Assembly (NCBI GenBank): GCA_023078685.1 | Contig: JALGAS010000002.1 | Span: forward strand, 372,001 to 436,000 | Origin: Neopestalotiopsis rosae | Taxonomy: Eukaryota > Ascomycota > Sordariomycetes > Amphisphaeriales > Sporocadaceae | DNA: 64,000 nt | Direction of reading: 5' to 3' | Part shown: one piece after another, positions 22,582-34,362 of the stretch | Position numbering within the stretch: position 1 is the first letter of the stretch | Layout: each line of letters opens with the position of its first letter | Translations under genes and position numbers: made by a program | The notes under the pieces: generated by a model | Databases searched by the model: none | What the model saw: only the letters and a program-made list of their open reading frames with translations | Told to the model about the DNA's origin: nothing

Positions 22582-23550
22582 ATGATGCAGCATCAACGCC
22601 CGCGCGGCCGGTCCCTTTGGCTCTGGCGGACTCGCCAGGTCATAAGCGACGGGCCAGACGCCCTTGAGCAGTTTGCATCGTTTGCGGAGCACAATGGCGT
22701 CCGGAGGGCGTTTGTCCACGTTGACCCGGACCTCTCGGTCGCCGACTTTGAAGCCCTGGTGAGCCGGTGCGCAACTGGGGGAATTGATGTCGAGGCGCTG
22801 ATGGGCGACCCGGGATGGGTCCTGAACCCGCGCCACGAGAGCTTTACTGACCGGCTGGCCTGGGTCGCGGCGTATCAGGCGCGGCATGAGGGGAATCCGG
22901 CGATGCAGATCCGGGGCTTGCATCTGGATATTGAGGTACGCAACAAATTTTGGGCTCCATGTTTTTTGTTCATGCCTCTGAGAGATGAGGTGTTATGTTG
23001 GAGCACACAATAGACTGACATGCGAGACAACTAGCCATGGCATCTGCCGGGCTGGGAAGCAAACAAGTCAACATACATGCACAGCTTCCTGCAAGTCATT
23101 CACGACTACACACAGCAGGCCCACGCCATGACGCCTCCGTTGCCCGTCACGGCCGACCTGCCCTTTTGGCTGCACACGGTGCCTCCACCACCTTCTCATC
23201 CGTCCCGTTCCAATGGTCACGGCGGTGGTGGTGGTGACTACCACGTCGACGCGCTGCTCTCGGTCCTCGACGGCGCCGTCTTCATGACGTACCGCAACAC
23301 GCCCGCCGTCCTGGCCGACATTGCGGGCCCGGCGCTGGCGGCGGCGGCGCGGCACCCGGGCAAGAGCGTGGATCTTGCCCTCGAGACGCTGAACTGTGAT
23401 GAGGAGGGTCGGCATATCAGTTATCACGGGCTGGGGCGTGCGCGGTTCGAGGCTGACTTGGCCGTCGTTGAGGGACGCATGGTGCCTTGGACGGAGAGGC
23501 ATCGGATGGGCGTAGTCATCCATGATTATCACGGTTGGGCGGGTATGTAA
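22582..23550 (+). CDS. Uncharacterised hydrolase-like protein (possible TIM barrel)
   Basis: Two exons, 22582-22935 and 23035-23550, join in phase 0 to 289 residues. I start at the first in-frame ATG (22582); the frame continues upstream only to a GTG. The N-terminal strand SLWLWRTRQVI is followed by AFVHVDPDLSVADFEALV, a segment ending in LHLDIEPWHLPGW, then VTADLPFWLHTV, LLSVLDGAVFMTYRN, SVDLALETL and a terminal VVIHDYHGW. The alternation of short strands and helices with acidic residues at strand ends (DIE, the glutamate of ALETL) and aromatic caps suggests a TIM-barrel glycosidase-like fold. A low-complexity SNGHGGGGGD insertion lies in the middle. I do not recognise a named family and assign no substrate. 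No signal peptide is seen, so it is probably cytosolic. Confidence 0.65.
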
Positions 23551-23769
23551 AGGTATCGAACACGAGTTCTTCACTTCTTTACTTGAACTACCACGTACTC
23601 CAAAGATCCAGATAGTTGAAATTCTTGTGGCTAAAATTGCCACCAGGCGTACTTGGTATCAAGCACATGTGTGAATGTGGCCGTGCTCAAGTGATCAAGT
23701 ATTATGAAGGTTTTGACATTAAGAAAATGACAGTCCTAATGCTGCGTGTAGCGCTGAATCAGTATCGAT

Positions 23770-25278
23770 TCATTCAAATTCTATCTCTCTTACAGTTGAC
23801 CATGCAAACACATTTCCTTGGCCTACGCGTTTCTCCATTGCTTGTCGCAACACAGTAGGCACCCTCCATTCCACGTACACCACCTCACCCCAAACAAATA
23901 TTTGCCAGCTTGGTCCCATGGCTTTGCTTTGGGATTCCATCTTGTCTCGAGACCAGCCCGGCCAAATTCCCCAGAATCGTGGCTGGTCCGCCGGATCATT
24001 TGGCGAGCTAAGATACCCAAATTGAACGTGAGAAATGCTGCCGAGGAGATGGACTTCGACCAAACGGAGAGGACCATGTGAGCTTGAGACAGCATCTGCA
24101 ATTGAGGTGGCTAGAGGTATGAAGTTCTCAGAGCTCGGGTCGCCGCGAATGTCTGTCGCCGGCACATCAAAGTTGGCTCTGGCTTCGGCTTTCTTGTCCA
24201 CCTGATCCACTACATCTGAATCTGCAGAGTCGAAATCATCATGAAAATCCTGCTCTGGATCACTGCGGGCATCCTCGTCATTGAAATCTTCTTCATCTGA
24301 TGGAAGAGGTACAATGTCAAATAGCCATTTCCCGTCAGGAGTGACCGAGGAGAGGTCAATGTATACAGAAGACAATGATGGCCCGAATCCTCCCTTGAAC
24401 GCAACAGGTGATAAAGACCATTTTCCACTGAAATTTACTTCGCTCAATTTGGGGAGAGTCACAATTCTCTGGACAGCGACGCTGAGATCGTCGTCGCTGC
24501 CATCTGACACAAAGTTGTCCGGCTCTTGCTCTTCATTGCGCGGATCCTCGTCGTGGAGAGTGATGTGTAGTGTCCGGATAGAGGAAAGTGATGGAAGCAT
24601 TAGTAAACGTGCAATCGCTGCTCTGAATGTCTGGCGTCTCGCTGCCATTCGTCGAGGGGGCATGAAGAACTCCCAGGCTGCACTTTCAAGCGCCGGAAGC
24701 GCAGCCGCCATGGCACAGACAAGGTCCGGGTGAAGTCTCCTTCCTGATGCTTTGCTGGAGTGGGCATCGACTTTCTGAGTATTCAGAGATCCAATAGCCC
24801 GGACCGAGGGTAGTTGTGTATCAGTGCCATCAAATGTTATGTACTGCAAGTCATTACGACCTGCCTTGACGTCGACACTATGAGAGCCAACTCGGAGCGC
24901 CGGATCATCGGATGGTGATGTGGCAGTGAGGTACAGAGCGATACCCTCGACATTCCAGGCACTAAGGATTGTAAACAGGCTTGAGAGCCCGCGTGTAAAG
25001 GCGATCGTATTCTCTGCAGCCTCGGCGCTGCTCTGAAGTTTGTTCTGCAACCGCTTCTCGCTCACGGACGGAAGGATTATGTCGTAGTGGATGCTTTTCA
25101 CCAAGCCATGGAAATCTGCGCTGGAAAAGATCTCAACGAACTGCAGCAAAGACTCGGGATTGCTGTTCAAACGTATTGACGAGAAAGAGCGCTGCCCGAT
25201 ACGACTCAATACTATCTTGGAGACACGCCCAGCTTCAAGGGAAGAAACAAAATCAAGTGGGCCGCCAGGGCTTGCCAT
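23770..25278 (-). CDS. Large F-box-associated-type protein of unknown function
   Basis: Single exon, 502 residues, beginning MASPGGPLDF. The C-terminal part, with WGIWPGWSRDKMESQSKAMGPS and VYVEWRVPTVLRQAMEKRVG, and the middle segments (AMAAALPALESAAWEFFMPPR, LSSIRTLHITLHDED, LPKLSEVNFSGKW) are typical of a widespread fungal family usually annotated as F-box or as DUF6546. A canonical F-box is not visible at the N-terminus. There is an acidic stretch around residues 330-360. Function is unknown; if it behaves as other fungal F-box-like proteins it would be a substrate adaptor. It sits tail-to-tail with the hydrolase-like gene. Confidence 0.7.
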   Translation of the reverse strand: MASPGGPLDFVSSLEAGRVSKIVLSRIGQRSFSSIRLNSNPESLLQFVEIFSSADFHGLVKSIHYDIILPSVSEKRLQNKLQSSAEAAENTIAFTRGLSSLFTILSAWNVEGIALYLTATSPSDDPALRVGSHSVDVKAGRNDLQYITFDGTDTQLPSVRAIGSLNTQKVDAHSSKASGRRLHPDLVCAMAAALPALESAAWEFFMPPRRMAARRQTFRAAIARLLMLPSLSSIRTLHITLHDEDPRNEEQEPDNFVSDGSDDDLSVAVQRIVTLPKLSEVNFSGKWSLSPVAFKGGFGPSLSSVYIDLSSVTPDGKWLFDIVPLPSDEEDFNDEDARSDPEQDFHDDFDSADSDVVDQVDKKAEARANFDVPATDIRGDPSSENFIPLATSIADAVSSSHGPLRLVEVHLLGSISHVQFGYLSSPNDPADQPRFWGIWPGWSRDKMESQSKAMGPSWQIFVWGEVVYVEWRVPTVLRQAMEKRVGQGNVFAWSTVREIEFE

Positions 25279-26276
25279 TGTTTATCTGTAGTTCAGGTTT
25301 AGGGTCAATTTGGGCACTCTATTGTGTTGTATAATCCGAATGGATGCCACTTCTCGGGCTCGCTGGGGACCCGGATCGGGTTGAGTGTCGACGTATCTAG
25401 TAACCGTAGTGGGTGTGATTTATATCAAGGGGGTAGCTGTCAAAGAGCTGAGTTGTTTGGAGAATGAGTGCATGGGCAAAATCAGTCATGTTGGCGTTAA
25501 AGCAAAAGTGAGCAGGGGTCCTGCTTGGCAAATTGATACTGGTGGACTCTGTCCGGAATTGTTCACAAGAAGTGACGTTGCGGTTGGAGAACTTCTTGAA
25601 CCTGACGTGTATAATATTGAGTAATACTTCCTTTTTGACATTGAGCCACGCCGAAGAATTTCAGGCGAGAACGGTACGGACCGAACCCAGTCAGAAGGGC
25701 CCTTGAGCGTCTGTCTCTGTAGGCAGCCGCCAGACTCGGCGTCCCAGAGCTAATCAATCAAGAGATCCACGATATGGTCGGGGTCTAGCACTGATATGCA
25801 CCCTTGCGGAACAAAACGACCAAGAAGGAAAAACACGGGGCCAAGGACACGGTCAAGGAGATGGAAGAATCCTCACAATAAGACAATAAATGTTTCCATG
25901 CGCAAATTACGGTGCCGGAGATTCGGTTTAGCAAAGGCAAATTCATTCAAAAAGCCATTCAATTTTCAGCTGACTAAGTCATACTCCAAGGCAGCAAAGT
26001 CTCCCGTCATTATAATTCAATAAAAAGTGACCTCAAATTCTTCCAGCGAGTTGCCTTGGTTTGCTTGTTCTGTTGAACTTCCGCTTGTACCATGGCACCG
26101 AAGTATGCCAAATCATACTTCTCATTGGGGTCACTATGCACGAGCAGCTACTAGATATGAGGAAGTGCTTGGATTTCTCAGAAAACCTGCGCAGAGCGAT
26201 GCATCAGCCCAAGCATATTCTACTGATACTGGTACGAAGTGGCGGTATCCGGGATAAAACCAAAGTTCGCCTAGTG
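25279..26276. other. Intergenic between F-box-like gene and ankyrin remnant
   Basis: No supported gene. Frames at 25385-25624, 25796-26023 and 26061-26285 have no motif, though the last could be an eroded 5' part of the ankyrin gene that follows. Confidence 0.4.
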
Positions 26277-26985
26277 GGATGGTAGCAATACACCTCGCAG
26301 CCATTTTTGGGGGTGGAAATATTCCACCTGCAGTATGGAATAAAGGGAACCAGGATGCAAAATATAGTACCGGTCGGGCACCGCTATCACGGGCAGCCGA
26401 AGGTGGACATGCTGAGGTGGTCTAACTGCTTTTCAAGACAAATGAAGTAGTTATCAATGCCCCGGGCGGAGTCTACAGCAACGCCCTTTTCGCTGCCTCA
26501 GCTGAAGGACACCCAGAGATCGTGCAACTCTTGCTCGACAACTCGACAACAAGGTCTAGTGATCAATTGGCGCCCCTGACGGATTCACTCTATTTACGGA
26601 GGCTTTAAATAACGGATACCTGAATGTATTTGAGTTGCTGCTTCAAGCAGCTGCCGACCTCAGCACCACGGATAAGAACGGATGGACCCCGCCTTGTGTT
26701 GCATCAAGGCGTGGGCACGTTGAGATCGTCAAGATTCCCATTGCTATGGGGGCACGTGGTATAGATAGTCGTGGCGTGAACGGTCTCACTGCGTTGACCT
26801 GGGCTGCGAAGAAAGGTCACACAGATATCGTCAAACTTCTTATCGGAAAAGGGGCAGACACCTTGACATCAGATTTGTATGGAGCAATTTGTTTCTTTTT
26901 GGCTACCCAAAATGGTGATCTGGAGGCTCTCAGACATTGCTTGGACGTAATTGCGCCGGGGACATATATGTATACAATAATGTAA
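26277..26985 (+). pseudogene. Ankyrin-repeat gene remnant
   Basis: Three or more ankyrin repeats are readable but broken. Frame 1 starts with VAIHLAAIFGGG and APLSRAAEGGHAEVV, then a TAA stop interrupts before LLFKTNEVV. The frame goes on to NALFAASAEGHPEIVQLLLD and stops at about 26606. A shifted frame picks up at about 26568 with APDGFTLFTEALNNGYLNVF and continues with DKNGWTPPCVASRRGHVEIV, GLTALTWAAKKGHTDIVKLL, ending at 26985. So there is at least one nonsense codon and one frameshift. The stop sits where a Gln/Lys codon is usual, consistent with CAA to TAA. No intact N-terminal effector domain (NACHT, HET, patatin) was found upstream. Confidence 0.75.
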
Positions 26986-27196
26986 CATCAGAACCGTCCT
27001 GTCTATTGTCGTACTAATCTGTGCAACTTTTTGACAACTGTGCATCCGTCACGGTCGGGAGCCTTGTGAGATTCACTCACTCGAATTGATAGCCATTATA
27101 ACGGCCTGTCACACTTGATAATGTCATAATATCTTGCCCAATACGTGTCTGTTATATCTATATTAATGGCGAAAAACAGCAGATAAACCAAGCTGA

Positions 27197-28452
27197 TTAA
27201 TAGCGTCTTTCGTTTTTTTGGAAAATCACCATGTCTTCCTCGACAAATCCGTACCATTCCTCTTCGAGTTTATAGCATAAGACCTCAATCTCTGCAATGG
27301 CCACGTCAGCGACCTGTTTGCGGGCTATAGTACATTCGGCAAAGTCCTTGAGCCACCTCGAAGTTTCATCATCAAATATCGACACTTTTCCGTGCTGGCT
27401 ATCATTCATAGTACATTCTATTACCAGTTTCTTGAGGCTGCGCGTTATCCAGTTGTGACAGGCCTGTTCAGGCGAAGGTGTGCCATCGTAACAGACCTGA
27501 AGTATCTCAAGGGCCGTAAACTCGTGGATGGAGAAATCAGACAAATCCTCGGGGCCTATCTGCCCAATACGCAGTTCTCGGAGGGTGGAATAATGGCCAG
27601 ATAGGACATCTTTGATAAGTTTGTACGTCCATGTGTAAGAATTGGTCATCGTAAGAAGCTCTTCCCAGGGATAACCACACATGGCAAGCTCATCTATAGT
27701 GAACACTTTCAAGCCTGTAGACCAATGGAGGAAGTTTCGAAGAGCGTAGGGACTTCCGTGCTGGAAATTGGTAATATGCAGCTCGCTGAAAGCGGCTGAG
27801 CCAGCTTGGCCCTTTGTGACATTAGCTTTTAGTTGATTACATTCATTACGATTCAAAACTTTACCATAGGTGGTAACGCCGCTTCGTCTCGCTCTGTCTC
27901 ACGACATCTTCGTCGGCGCCACTCAGGCTCCCAGTCGACGCTGGAAATACAGCTCAAGTCAAAACGTTTTGTCTGAAGAAACTTCTGGACGATTGCGCTC
28001 ATTTCTGTGAATCCGAGTGGGCACCGCGAGGTTGGCGATAGTGATAATCGTCGGCATAAGCCCGCCGGCGTGTCACTAAGCTGCGAAATCCATCTGACAG
28101 CCTGCTGATCAGATCCGAGTGTGACATGAGACCACAGAAGGGGCTGTACAAGACTGTGAAATCGCTTGCACGTCAGACTTATTGACCAGAGACCTTTTTT
28201 ACGCCCGTGATCTTCGGCGACATATTCGAATAGTTGTAACAGGATTTCCGTGGGTAGTTTGATTATCGGCACTGTGACATCCAGGCCCTCCCAGCCACAA
28301 AGTCGTCGGTCCAAGGCAGACAGGTATGGCTGTCCGACCAAGGGCTCGGTCTTGGTATTTTTCGGCAACCCGGAGCGAAATGGCTGCACGACGAGTAGCT
28401 GCCCCTCTTGCGAGCGCCCGAGGATCGTTTGTCGCTGTCGACTTTCTGGCAT
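27197..28452 (-). CDS. F-box protein with leucine-rich C-terminus
   Basis: Two exons, 28452-27865 and 27811-27197, joined in phase 0 across a 53-nt intron (donor GTAAAG). The ATG at 28452 (MPESRQRQ) is the first in frame; an upstream TTG was ignored. The protein is about 400 residues. A clear F-box lies at about residues 63-115: IIKLPTEILLQLFEYV, WSISLTCKRFHSLVQPLLW. The rest is rich in leucine with LRR-like spacing (LKVFTIDELAMCGYP, LRELRIGQIGPEDLSDFSI, LEILQVCYDG, LKKLVIECTM). F-box proteins link Skp1-Cul1 ubiquitin ligases to substrates in nucleus or cytosol. The substrate is not predictable. The intron assignment rests on frame and consensus only. Confidence 0.8.
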
Positions 28453-30958
28453 TTTATGTATTGCCAAAAGAGTGTATTGTAAAGCAAAGCGGTAACCTGC
28501 CTCGCGATAGCAAGGTGGAAAAGTTATTGCTTTCGGTAATAGCAGGTAAATTGTTTTAATGGCAGGTTTACAAGATCTGATTTTGATGTCTTCGCTTCCT
28601 TACCTTGATATAAAATATAAACATCTTTGAGAGTGGATGGAAGCTTGTTGCCTAAGAAGTGGATTCTCGAACCAACCGACAGGGCCACCAGATCGTAAAT
28701 CAGGCAGTCGCTCGCGGTAGGTGCCTACTGGGGCATACCTAGTGTTGTTACAAATGTTTTGTTTTGCGCATCGGTTTCGTTTGTTTTTTCCATTCATTTT
28801 AGTTTTTTCTCATTTCCAAAAACCGATGACCGTAATGTCGAGCGTGGTGGCTTATTTTTGATTGATTGCATGTTAATATTCGAGCTGTACAAAACTGCCG
28901 CGAAAGGAGACAGAGCTACAGCCTGGACACGGCGTGTAGTTGCTATTGTAACACGCCAACACCAAAATATGCCAGAAACAAGTAATGATTTCTGGCATAT
29001 GTATCCCTCATGCCAAAAATAGTCATGCTGGTGGGCCTTTCTTCATACATGTACATTTCCAGAATGTTTGCTTTGAGATTGAGACCAGTTTCTATGCGCT
29101 GACTTTAGTGTCTTGCCAAGATCTGGCGCCACTTGCTGGAGAGCATCCACGCAGCTAGACAGTCACTATGTTGCGTGTTGACCCGCTAAATTAGGGCATC
29201 ACTGCAGCGCAGCTCTCTCTTGTATGCTGTATACACGTGCAGAAGAGCTATGCAAGCAAACAATGTTTTTCGATTTGATACAACCATCGTTCTCGTCCAC
29301 ATACTTATTCATGTATCATCAAACGCGACAGAAATTACTTTGCAAAAAGCTGGGGTTATAAATGTAGAGGCGCGGGGAGAGAAACGTGGAATGTTGAACC
29401 TTGAATCTCATAGGGCTGTCTCTTGTGGGGAAGAATGAGGCAGAGGCCAAACAATGCACTGCAGGAAATAATTAATTTGGGAAATACTGACCGGTCTGTC
29501 CAATTACGCAATATTTACTGTTCACGATGTTGTTATTGTGATTCAAAGCATAATAGGAATTCTCCAAGGAGGAAGCGGCCGGTGACGCATTGCTGCTGGG
29601 GGCTGAGCATTTGACGCTCCGAACTCCGAAGTATATGCACCGTATTTAGGCCCAGATCCAGCCACAGTCGAGTCCGACATGAACGTTGGACGCGCGCGTT
29701 CATATCCTTGTTCGGCCATTGCACCTGACAAGATTGTTCTATGATCATTTCTATCACGCGTCTGCTACACTAAAGAGATCTACAGAGGTACCCAAACTCC
29801 GATTGGTTTAGTAGCACAAAGACTGGGACAATATGGTCCGGCGTTGGCGGTCGATCGTCGAAAATATAGACCCTTGCCTGGCTTGCAGATTCAAGACCAG
29901 TGTATCCGATCGTCCCGATTTGATGCATTGACGAAGATTCTTGATTGATTGAGGTTCCATCTCGCATCCAAGTAATCCTACCAAGCCTACCAATTCTACC
30001 GCCGGGCGTCAGTCCACCTAGGTCACGGAGGGGGCTTGAGGGGTTAGACTTGCAGCTTCAACTAATGGCAAATGGTTCGTGGGCAAAGTGAGCCCGGCAA
30101 AAGCAATCGCAGACCTTGGTGGGAAGTTACATTGTTTGGTGAGCCACTGACTGACTTTCAATGATGCTGGTTGATGGGGGGTTCAAGTCAAGCTCTTGCT
30201 CGTGTCACCAGCCTGCCAGCCATTTTCTTTACCGGCCGTTTATCTAGTCTTGCAATTGCTCCCGTTTTTCGCAAGCCACATCTTCTTTTAGGGAATGAAA
30301 CAGCAGGTCAAGGCAGCAGCATAACAACCAGTCAAGGATTGTTTCCCAATTCCCATTCAATTTGTTGGCAGTCCTTGCATCAGAATAACAAGTCAATGAG
30401 CAGCTCTTCAGTTGCTTCCAGGCTTCCTTCGCTTGTACGCCAACCTTGATGTCAGACTTCTGTACCCCGCAATGTTTGACTTGCCGTGTTGGTGTTTTAG
30501 TTTGAGCTTCTGCCCAATCACGGAGCTTGTGGTACCAGATGCAACAGGGATGCAGCTACAGCAGCAGCCACTAATCAACAACATAGTGACGACACCACTC
30601 GTTAGCCCACGGGTAGCCGCGACCTATAAGCTGTTATACCCTACCGAAGCCCCCCAGCAAAGCCGCCCATGTAGCTGACGAACCAAGGACTGAGCGAGCT
30701 TGTGACCTCGATCTAATGTACAGAGTAAACGCCCCGAGCTCAGCTCTGCTTTTTCAATAAGACGAATCTACTCCCTTCTACTCTTTGCTCTTTCTCCCTT
30801 CTCGAGACACAAGAGAGTCCTGTTTGTACTCGTTTGCACTAAACTTACTCGTACAACTGCAACGGATCAACTGTCCATCGGTTATCCCAATACATCTCCA
30901 TCAATTAGCCTGTACAACGAGATCATATAGTTGTCGACCTCGAAAGTAGTCAGTCACC
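28453..30958. other. Gene-poor region upstream of the opsin gene
   Basis: No supported coding sequence in about 2.5 kb. It contains two tandem perfect hairpins at 28931-29000 and one copy of the 10-mer GTACAGAGTA at 30718. The last 250 bp are the C/T-rich leader of the opsin gene. Confidence 0.5.
28931..29000. repeat. Two adjacent perfect inverted repeats
   Basis: Hairpin 1: GGCGTGT (28931-28937) and ACACGCC (28951-28957), 7-bp stem, 13-nt loop. Hairpin 2: ATATGCCAGAAA (28967-28978) and TTTCTGGCATAT (28989-29000), 12-bp stem, 10-nt loop. Both are perfect and only 9 bp apart. No gene covers them. Confidence 0.8.
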
Positions 30959-32180
30959 ATGTATCTCGATCAGGACTTCGTCGTCGAGCTCCTCTCCAAG
31001 ACGACTCACGTCCCGCTGCCCGAGCCGACTTCTGCAAAGCCGACACCGCTGCCCACCGTCGTTCCCACTGTGCCGCACGTTACTTTTGAGACACTCCACG
31101 ACACTGGAAAGAGGACACTATGGTGAGCATATTTGAAATATTGAGAATTACATACAGAGTCACTAATGGTTGGACAGGGTCGTCGTCGTGATCATGGCAT
31201 TGTCGTCTCTGGCATTCTACGTCCAGGCTGCTAGAGTTCCAGTAGTACGTGATCCAACGCTTAGACTATATATACGAGTACCATTGACTAACAACCTCAA
31301 CAGCAAAAGCGATTGTTCCACGTCATAACTTCGTTCATTACTACATTTGCATTCCTTTCGTACTTTGCCATGGCTACTGGTGACGGTATTGGCTTCCACC
31401 AGACAATTATTCGCGAGCACCTCAAGGAAACTGGCCAGCACGTTGTCAAGCACGTCATTAACCGCCAGGTATTCTGGGCCCGATATGTCGACGTAAGTAG
31501 ATTTTGGCGCCCAAATGTGTTCTTCATAGTGGAACATTGTCACCTTACTAACAACTCTTCTAGTGGACTTTGACCACTCCTCTCCTGCTTCTCGACCTCA
31601 GTCTGCTTGCCGGTCTCAACGGTGCCAGCATTCTGGTTGCCGTCGTGGCCGATATCATCATGGTCCTGACCGGTCTCTTTGCTGCCTTTAGCAACACTGA
31701 TGGTCAGAAGTGGGGATGGTATGCCATTGCCTGCATTGCCTACTTGGTTATTGTCTACCAGTTGGCCCAGAACGGCAGACGCACTGTTGCCACCAAGGAC
31801 AACAAGACCCGCGCTTTCTACTCTGCCATTGGAGGATTCACTCTTCTTCTCTGGACCTTGTACCCAATGTAAGTTTATATTTAACGTGTTGGACCTCGAT
31901 CTGATTACTAACATGGATACAGCATCTGGGGTGTTGCTGACGGTGCCCGCATTGTCGGTGTTGACGGCGAGATTGTCGCCTACGCCATTCTGGATATCCT
32001 CGCCAAGCCCGTCTTTGGCTTCTGGCTGCTGACCACCCACGACAAGATGAGCCAGACCACTCCTTCTGTTGATGGCTTCTGGGCTTCTGGAGCACCCACT
32101 GAGGGTACCCTCCGTGTAAGTGTTAATTGACATGTACTTGAATATAAACTAATAAATTACAGGTTGGTGATGATGATTAG
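30959..32180 (+). CDS. Microbial-type rhodopsin (fungal opsin), retinal-binding
   Basis: Six exons: 30959-31122, 31178-31244, 31304-31492, 31564-31868, 31923-32115 and 32163-32180, total 311 residues. The last exon encodes only VGDDD. Seven membrane helices follow a roughly 50-residue Pro-rich N-terminus. Helix C reads ARYVDWTLTTPLLLLDLSLL, which keeps the bacteriorhodopsin counter-ion (R137 and D140, equal to R82 and D85) and the proton-donor position (D151, equal to D96). Helix G reads AYAILDILAKPVFGFWLL, with D265 and the Schiff-base lysine K269. Because both carboxylates and the lysine are present, this should be a light-driven proton pump in the CarO/auxiliary-opsin style rather than a retinal-free opsin-related protein. 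Pumping is inferred. No carotenoid genes are next to it, unlike the car cluster of some Fusarium species. Confidence 0.92.
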
Positions 32181-33010
32181 ATGCCACCTGTACGGCACGC
32201 GATCCCAACGGATCAGCTTGGTAACAGAGTTGACCGGGTTATAACATCATCACAAACATAATTTGACAAGAGACAAAACAGTCCATCCGACTATGGGCAA
32301 ATGAATCATGATAGGATCCATGATATTATGAGATTTAATTAACAAGCACACATCGCACTTCCCAAATTGCAAGGACACACGGCGTTTTTTTGGTTGGGCC
32401 GCTCTGAAAGCCTGCATGGAGGTGAGATGGCGCATCTATGTAATCTAGGAATTAGTTGAGCATGAAACAGATTTTTCATCAAATCCATTGACCCCCAACA
32501 TCGCTTAAGTACAATGTGGTGGTATGAACCTATCATGTGTTGACTATGTCATCTTCTAAGCGACATACTTATCACTCATCTCCACATGTGCTATCATGAC
32601 GGCTGGACGGCTACGCGAACCATGGTCCTTACGCTGTCGGTCCAGGCCATTGCAAGGGTTCCCCAATTCCACCTGTTGATCATTGTCCCATTCTGTTTCG
32701 TGGGATCATATTCTCCGCCTCACTGACAGGTTTTTCCCCACAACTCCCCCGCGCAAACATCCATGTTGCAATATACAATTGTCCGGGGAAATCACAAAAA
32801 AGTCCATGAGCCAAGCAGTCGGGTCTTGTTGTCCAGTTCCGGGGTTCTCGATAGAAGAGCCTCTACCATGAAGTTCTATAAGTATGGGACGCCAAGGTGT
32901 CTTGAGACCCACGTAATGACTTTTACTCCTGGTTTGTGTTTACCTTGATAAGAGCCACGAGTGCTATACTCGCCAGTTGGGAGCATATAACAATTTGTCT
33001 GTCAGTCAAC
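32181..33010. other. Intergenic between opsin and pectin methylesterase
   Basis: 3' untranslated region of the opsin and promoter of the next gene. No further gene seen. Confidence 0.5.
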
Positions 33011-34362
33011 ATGATACCCTCGACAATTGCGGCCATTGCCGCCACATTGGTGTCATTGGCTTCTGCGGCCCCGAGACACCATTATCACAATTCGACTGGT
33101 CCTGCTCCAGCCAACACGTATGCGGCATGTCAGCGCAAGACTCACAACCCATTGTCTGGGTGCCCTAAGGGCACACTATACGTCAGCCAGGCTAATAAGA
33201 GCCATGCCGACTTTACGAGCATCCAGGCCGCCATTGCCTCGCTTCCTGATGATGACTCGGCCCACATCATCTTGATCGCGCCGGGCAACTACACGGAGCA
33301 GCTCAACGTGACCCGACCGGGGCCATTGACCCTCCTCGGCGTCAGCGACGACCCGTCGCGCGGCTTGCCGTACGGAGGACCCGCGGTGACCTCGGACACG
33401 GACCGCCGCAACGAGGTCCAGGTGCTCTGGGCCGCGGCCAACTCGGACAACACGGGCAAGATCACCGACAACGCCTTCACCACGGTCCTGACCGTGGCGC
33501 CCACGTGGAACGCGTCGCTGACGGGGACGGGGCCCACGGGGTTCCCCGTGCCCGCCGACACCCCCTTTGGCAGCAGCGACTTCCGCGCCTACAACATTGA
33601 CTTTCGCAACGTCTTCTCCGAGTACGCCGCGGGCCCTTCCCTGGCCGTGGGCGTGGCGTACGCCAATGCCGGGTTCTACGGGTGCGGCTTCTACAGCTAC
33701 CAGGACACCGTCTACGTGGGCAAGCTAGGCAATGCCTACTTTTACGATAACGTGATTGCCGGCCAGGTGGACTTCCTCTACGGGTTCGGCACGGCTTGGA
33801 TCGAGCAGTCTACGCTGGCGCTGCGGAGCTGTGGGGGAGGTATCACGGCTTGGAAGGGTGAGTAAACATCCTTATTTGCTTTGAGCATCAAGGACTCGCA
33901 AACAGTAATCAGCTGACTTGACATTCTTTTCCTTTTAACCCAGGAACCAACACGACGTTTGAAAACAAGTACGGAGTCTACGTATCCTCGTCCAACGTCA
34001 TCGCCGCCAACGCCACCGTCGCCGCCGCCATCGCGGGCACCTGCCCCCTGGGCCGGCCCTGGAACAACCTGCACCGCAGCGTCTTCTCCGACACGTACCT
34101 CGACGCCAGCGTCCTGCCCGCGGGCTACATCATCTGGCAGGCGACGGACCCGCGCTTCGCCGCCAACGTCACCCTCGAGGGCGTGTACCGCAACCGTCCG
34201 AGCCCCGGCAACGACGTGGCCGCGCAGCTGGCGAGCAACGTCACGACGGTCCTGGACGCCGCCGGGTTTGCGCCGTATAGCAGTCCCGCAAAGGTGTTCA
34301 TCACGCCCGAGGGCGAGGTGGATAATACGGCTTGGATTGATAAGAGTGTTTATAGGGAGTAA
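33011..34362 (+). CDS. Secreted pectin methylesterase (CE8)
   Basis: Two exons, 33011-33857 and 33944-34362, give 421 residues. The start MIPSTIAAIAATLVSLASAA is a signal peptide, with cleavage likely after residue 20, so the enzyme is secreted. CE8 signatures in order: FTSIQAAIASLP, GNYTEQLNVTRPG, YSYQDTVYVG (first catalytic Asp and oxyanion Gln), GQVDFLYGFGTAWIE (second catalytic Asp), and GRPWNNLH (substrate Arg and Trp). Several N-glycosylation sequons are present. It removes methyl groups from homogalacturonan of plant cell walls, exposing it to lyases and polygalacturonases. This points to a plant-associated or plant-litter life style. GC-rich codon use is stronger than in the neighbouring opsin gene but similar to other secreted enzymes. 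Confidence 0.93.
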
